Source: Bradyrhizobium tropiciagri (GTDB lineage: Bacteria > Pseudomonadota > Alphaproteobacteria > Rhizobiales > Xanthobacteraceae). Taken from it: a DNA stretch of 64,000 nt. Made by a program: the position numbers and the translations under genes. This document shows positions 60,753 through 64,000 of the stretch, in pieces. The notes under the pieces were generated by a model. It did not search any database, had not been told where the DNA came from, and saw nothing but the letters and a program-made list of their open reading frames with translations. The stretch spans positions 1 through 64,000 of the forward strand of contig NZ_JAFCKH010000010.1 of NCBI RefSeq assembly GCF_018130505.1. Reading direction: 5' to 3'. Each line of letters opens with the position of its first letter. Within the stretch, counting starts at the first letter, position 1.

Positions 60753-62435
60753 TCACGTCGTACCGAGCCAGAACTGCGTCTCGGTCTTGGCCCAGCCCTT
60801 GCCGATGCGCTTGCTCAGCCAGTCGTCGTTGCGCTTGAGGCCCTTGTCCTCTTGGCCTTCCGTCGTGTTGCGCCAGGCCTGCCAGCGGTACTGGCCGTAG
60901 ATGCTGACGATGCGAGCGGCATAGGTCAGCGCCAGCTGTGAATCGCCGCGGATGATGACGAGATTGTCGTCGTTCTTGGTGCTGGCGCGGTCGCTGAAAT
61001 TGTGCGAGCCGGTCATCACCACCGGGTTCTTGCCCGCAGGATCCAGCACGATCACCTTGCTGTGCACGGCGATCATGAACTTGCCGGTGTTCTTGATCTC
61101 GCGCTGCCACCAGTCCGCGGTCTTGTCGATCCCCGCGGGCCGGATCACGTCGACGATCTGCTTGCCCGTGAACACCTGCTGCTGCCCGTCGCTGGTCAAA
61201 AGCTGCAGCTGATCCTTCGGGCTGTCCTTGCCCTGCGCCGGAAAATTGTTCAGCACGCCGCGCACATAGAGATTCTTGTCCTGCGCTTTCTGCAGGAATG
61301 GACCGAGCAGGCCGTTGTTGCCGGGATTGAGCATCAGGCACACCGCGCCATGCTCGGCGTCCTCGATCAGCTTGGTCGCTTCGGCAAGATCGCCGCTTTT
61401 GGTAGTCGGCGTGAACCAGATGCTGACCTTGGATTGGCCGATGCTGAACGGCCATTCCTTGTCGCCGGCCACGGCCAGCGCCTTCGGCGATGTGTCGCCA
61501 TCGGCGTGGATCATCGTCCAATGCTCGTGAAATGCCGCGGCGATATTGTCGTCGGTGATCTCGAGCCCGTTGTTGTTCTGGGTGCAGAGCCCGGTGCGGG
61601 TCCAGTTGGTGCTGCCGGTCCACACTACCTTCGGCTTCTGGGCGCCGTCGCAGAACACCGCGAACTTGTTGTGCGCATAGCGGCTCGGCGCGATCTTGCG
61701 GCGGACGATGTCGACGCCCGCCTGCTTCAGCACGCCGGCATTGGTCTCGGTGTCCTCCGCGGTGGCGTCGGATTTTCCGGTGCTGTTGCCGAGCACGACA
61801 TGCGCCTTGCCTTTCAGCGCCTTCAGTGCCGCGATCAGTTCGGGATCGTTGAGCTCGTAGAGCGCGAGATAGACGTCATGCTTGCTCGCTTTGGCCTCGG
61901 CCAGCAGCGCGAGCAGCCGTGCGCCGAGCTGCCCCGTGAGGAAGTCGCGGATCTTGTTGCCCTTGGTGGAGATCGCCTTGTCCAGGGTCTGCGCCGGCTT
62001 GGGGTCGCCGCCGATTGCGCGTGCCAGCCATTGCGCCGAGATGGTGCCGCGGTTGAACCACGGTTTCAGCGGGCCCGAAGGCATCGCGGAGACGTAATCG
62101 GTCCATTCCGAGGGCGCGCCGGCGGCCGGCTTCACCTTGGTGGCTCCATCCTTGAGCACGGCAACCACGCCGTAGCGCACCGGCGCGTCGACCGGTGCGA
62201 GGAAGTCGGTCCAGCTGGTCTTCTGCACCGGCCATTCGGTGCTCGGCCGATGCTCGCCGTCGGTGTGGCCCTCGGCCTGGTCCTCGAAGCCGACCCAGGT
62301 ATCGACCACCTTCGCACTCTTGCCCTTCGGCTGGCGGTAGAGCGCAAAGCCGAGGCAATCCGGAATCATCGCCGGTACGTCCCAGACCACGAAGATGCCG
62401 TCGGTGGTCGGAAACGCCTGGATCCTGGAAATCAT
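60753..62435 (-). CDS. Phospholipase D family protein (two HKD motifs)
   Basis: This 560-residue protein has two HxKxxxxD motifs, HNKFAVFCD and HSKVIVLD, each followed by a region with conserved Asn/Ser (TGSTNWTRTGLCTQNNNGLE; TGSHNFSDRASTKNDDNLVI). The N-terminal 150 residues have strands and Trp/Pro-rich loops of unknown fold. No signal peptide is seen, so it may act in the cytoplasm or be exported by another route. It could be a phospholipase, a nuclease or another phosphodiesterase. Start 62435 (MISRIQAFPT) is preferred; an ATG at 62573 gives extra residues without family similarity. Confidence 0.87.
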   Translation of the reverse strand: MISRIQAFPTTDGIFVVWDVPAMIPDCLGFALYRQPKGKSAKVVDTWVGFEDQAEGHTDGEHRPSTEWPVQKTSWTDFLAPVDAPVRYGVVAVLKDGATKVKPAAGAPSEWTDYVSAMPSGPLKPWFNRGTISAQWLARAIGGDPKPAQTLDKAISTKGNKIRDFLTGQLGARLLALLAEAKASKHDVYLALYELNDPELIAALKALKGKAHVVLGNSTGKSDATAEDTETNAGVLKQAGVDIVRRKIAPSRYAHNKFAVFCDGAQKPKVVWTGSTNWTRTGLCTQNNNGLEITDDNIAAAFHEHWTMIHADGDTSPKALAVAGDKEWPFSIGQSKVSIWFTPTTKSGDLAEATKLIEDAEHGAVCLMLNPGNNGLLGPFLQKAQDKNLYVRGVLNNFPAQGKDSPKDQLQLLTSDGQQQVFTGKQIVDVIRPAGIDKTADWWQREIKNTGKFMIAVHSKVIVLDPAGKNPVVMTGSHNFSDRASTKNDDNLVIIRGDSQLALTYAARIVSIYGQYRWQAWRNTTEGQEDKGLKRNDDWLSKRIGKGWAKTETQFWLGTT

Positions 62436-62704
62436 GGGTGATGCTCCAATCGGGTGGGAGACGTAGCGGACCAGCATGAACGGCGCGTGGCGCGATTGGT
62501 GCCGCTCATGCCGCAATCTCCAGCAGGAGAAGTATGGCAGGTGGCGTACAACCAGGACTATCGGTTGGTTCACACATTTGCAGCTGTGCGGCTGCGCGCC
62601 GAAGTCGCGCTCATGTGAGCCGATCCTGCTTTAAAGACCCGGCAAAACGGCCTAGCCTTCGCTTTGGGGGGCGGATCGGTGCGGCAGATCGATGAGGGCG
62701 CACG

Positions 62705-63124
62705 ATGCGGGCTCGCGTCAGAAAATTTGCCCATGTCCTGGAGCGCGTCGGCCTTTCCATGGCAGGCGCCGCAAGCGGCCTGTTCGTGGCCATCCATGTC
62801 GGCTCGAGCGTCGCGGCGCTGACCTCGCAGGCCTTCCTGCTGATCATGATGCTGGGCGGTGCGATCGGCTTCTATCTCGGCATCGATACGCCGCCGAAGC
62901 TGTTCCACCCGAAGGACTCCGCCTCGACCCGCAAGATCGACGCGGCCGAGCTGCTCAGCGCGATCGGCACCTTCCTGGCGACGCTGGTCGCATTCTTCTC
63001 GGTCGGCGTCATCGTGCTGCGCACCGAGCCGGACTTCAGCTGGACCGCGGCGATCATGTCGGGCTGGGTGCTCGGCGTCGCCATGCAGATCGTCGCCGGC
63101 ACCATCGCGCGCAGCCGCGCCTGA
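62705..63124 (+). CDS. Hypothetical four-helix membrane protein
   Basis: This 139-residue protein has about four hydrophobic segments (LSMAGAASGLFVAIHVGSSV, FLLIMMLGGAIGFYLGI, AIGTFLATLVAFFSVGVIVL and IMSGWVLGVAMQIVAGTIA). The central loop is polar and contains TPPKLFHPKDSASTRKIDAA. I do not recognise the family. It converges with the TetR gene, 3 bp from its stop. Confidence 0.7.
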   Translation: MRARVRKFAHVLERVGLSMAGAASGLFVAIHVGSSVAALTSQAFLLIMMLGGAIGFYLGIDTPPKLFHPKDSASTRKIDAAELLSAIGTFLATLVAFFSVGVIVLRTEPDFSWTAAIMSGWVLGVAMQIVAGTIARSRA

Positions 63125-63127
63125 CCA

Positions 63128-63745
63128 TTAGCCGCGCGGCACGCCGAGGCCCGCCAGATGCGTGTCGATGAATTGCGCAAGCCGCTCGCGCAGCCGCTCC
63201 GGCGGTACCGCGACCATGCGCTCCTCGAGGCCAAGCGAGATGATGCCGTGCACCGCGGAGAACATCATCCGCGACAGCAGCGCGACATCGCTCGCGTCGC
63301 GGTCGGGCAACAGCCGCACCAGCGGCGCATGCATCAGCGCGAACGCCTCCATCACCATGGCGAGGATGTCTTCCGGAAACGGCCGGTCGTCCTCCATCCG
63401 GTGCTCGAACAGCGAGCGCAGCAGATTGGCGCGCTCGGTGGCGAAGCCGAGATAGGCATCGGCAAGGCCGTGCAGCTGGCGGACCGGGTCGTCGGCCGGA
63501 ACGGCCCGCAGCCGGGCGGTGAGCGCCTGAACCGTCTCCCGGTTCACCGTCAGGATCAGCCCGTCGAAGTCGCCGAACTCGTTATAGACGCTGCCGATGG
63601 AACATTCGGCGGCCTCGGCGACATCGCGAACCTTCAACGATCTCAGTCCCTTAGTCGCGATTAAGCGACGCCCGATCTCGATCAGCAGGACCCGCCGCGC
63701 AATCTTTTTTCGGTCGCGTCGCGATTCATCTTGAACATTGTTCAT
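63128..63745 (-). CDS. TetR-family transcriptional regulator
   Basis: This 205-residue repressor-type protein has the N-terminal helix-turn-helix LLIEIGRRLIATKGLRSLKV and VAEAAECSIGSVYNEFGDFD, followed by an all-helical ligand domain with a TetR_C-like core (FATERANLLRSLFEHRMEDD). Start 63745 (MNNVQDESRR) is preferred because an upstream TTG at 63775 lies inside the second palindrome. Two matched palindromes at 63731-63744 and 63761-63775 lie at its own start and towards the divergent gene, pointing to autoregulation and control of that gene. Confidence 0.93.
   Translation of the reverse strand: MNNVQDESRRDRKKIARRVLLIEIGRRLIATKGLRSLKVRDVAEAAECSIGSVYNEFGDFDGLILTVNRETVQALTARLRAVPADDPVRQLHGLADAYLGFATERANLLRSLFEHRMEDDRPFPEDILAMVMEAFALMHAPLVRLLPDRDASDVALLSRMMFSAVHGIISLGLEERMVAVPPERLRERLAQFIDTHLAGLGVPRG
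63731..63744. promoter_or_regulatory. Probable TetR operator 1 (TGAACA-T-TGTTCA)
   Basis: The perfect 6-1-6 palindrome occupies 63732-63744 and overlaps the TetR start codon. It shares 11 of 14 positions with operator 2 when both are written TTGARCRTTGYTCA. Confidence 0.6.
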
Positions 63746-63760
63746 TTTCGAGCTACTAAC

Positions 63761-63775
63761 TTGAGCGTTGCTCAA
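63761..63775. promoter_or_regulatory. Probable TetR operator 2 (TTGAGC-GTT-GCTCAA)
   Basis: This perfect palindrome lies 30 bp from operator 1, about three helical turns, so two dimers could sit on one face of the DNA. It is 23 bp upstream of the ATG of the divergent gene at 63798. Confidence 0.6.
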
Positions 63776-63797
63776 ACTGGCTTAGGAGGCCATTCAC

Positions 63798-64000
63798 ATG
63801 CAGACCCTAGCACTTCAGCCGACCACCACCTTCTTTGACTACGCGATCGACCTCGTGAAGGGCCTTGCCCGCTCGATCGTCGAGCTCGCGACCGCCCCGA
63901 TCGAGCGGATCGCCCGCGCCAGCGACGTCGCCGGCGTGCTGGAGCAGCGGCGCGCCACCCGGCGCGCCTCGCGCCCCGCGGCATCCGGCGGCGGCCGCTG
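63798..64000 (+). CDS. Divergent gene, truncated by the window edge
   Basis: An ATG at 63798 preceded by TAGGAGG (63783-63789) opens a frame with no stop to the window end. The visible 67 residues read MQTLALQPTTTFFDYAIDLV, then KGLARSIVELATAPIERIAR and a basic Arg/Ala/Gly-rich stretch. It is the only gene facing the TetR pair of palindromes and is probably its target. No family is recognised, and the length is unknown because the gene is cut. Confidence 0.6.
   Translation, partial: MQTLALQPTTTFFDYAIDLVKGLARSIVELATAPIERIARASDVAGVLEQRRATRRASRPAASGGGR

Overview
This 64-kb window is high-GC chromosomal DNA from an alphaproteobacterium, most likely Bradyrhizobium or a close relative in the Nitrobacteraceae. 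That reading rests on the runs lysC-ptsP-prfA, accA-xerD-aroK-aroB-corC and bolA/J-domain/cobS/cobT, on several HAAT-type ABC transport clusters, and on many long palindromic intergenic repeats. No rRNA, tRNA, CRISPR array or phage module was seen.

Layout. 0-1.6 kb: an intact IS481-type element lying inside a dispersed repeat. 1.6-6.5 kb: a minus-strand branched-chain amino acid/amide-type ABC operon (binding protein, LivH, a LivM-LivG fusion, LivF). 6.7-7.8 kb: an RNA polymerase alpha-CTD-like protein and a MarR regulator. 7.8-16 kb: prfA, ptsP, lysC, a PH-domain protein, ubiG and two EamA transporters. 16-28 kb: DUF1178, nitrilase, glutaredoxin, ComF, an NDUFAF5-like methyltransferase, MutT, a VCBS-repeat protein, argJ, a parvulin isomerase and secA. 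28-31 kb: a 998-residue TPR/O-GlcNAc-transferase-like protein, bracketed by two copies of the 3' end of a VOC-family gene.

31.6-39.7 kb holds a coherent amide module: a MarR regulator, an AmiC-like ligand-binding protein without a signal peptide, an amidase-signature hydrolase, and a complete five-component ABC importer in one direction. Palindromes lie in the divergent regulator region and in the amidase leader. The probable logic is uptake of an amide or urea-like compound, its hydrolysis, and ligand-dependent control.

39.8-49.4 kb is mostly core genes: a small Cys-rich secreted protein, a YafK/DpaA-like L,D-transpeptidase relative, accA, xerD, a 48-residue membrane protein, aroK, aroB, a CorC-type protein, bolA and a J-domain protein. 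49.5-52.6 kb: two divergent citrate-synthase-family genes, one carrying a DNA-binding domain and a palindrome at its own start, then DedA. 52.8-56.2 kb: cobaltochelatase cobS and cobT with a GNAT gene translationally wedged between them. 56.2-64 kb: exported phytase-esterase-like and hypothetical proteins, two flavin-dependent oxidoreductases, a phospholipase D family protein, a membrane protein, and a TetR regulator with two matched palindromes facing a gene cut by the window edge.

Almost every long palindromic repeat lies just 3' of a stop codon, often between convergent genes. The least explained items are the repeat-bracketed TPR glycosyltransferase, the alpha-CTD-like protein, the citrate synthase/regulator fusion, and the VCBS gene with a dead repeat unit beside it.
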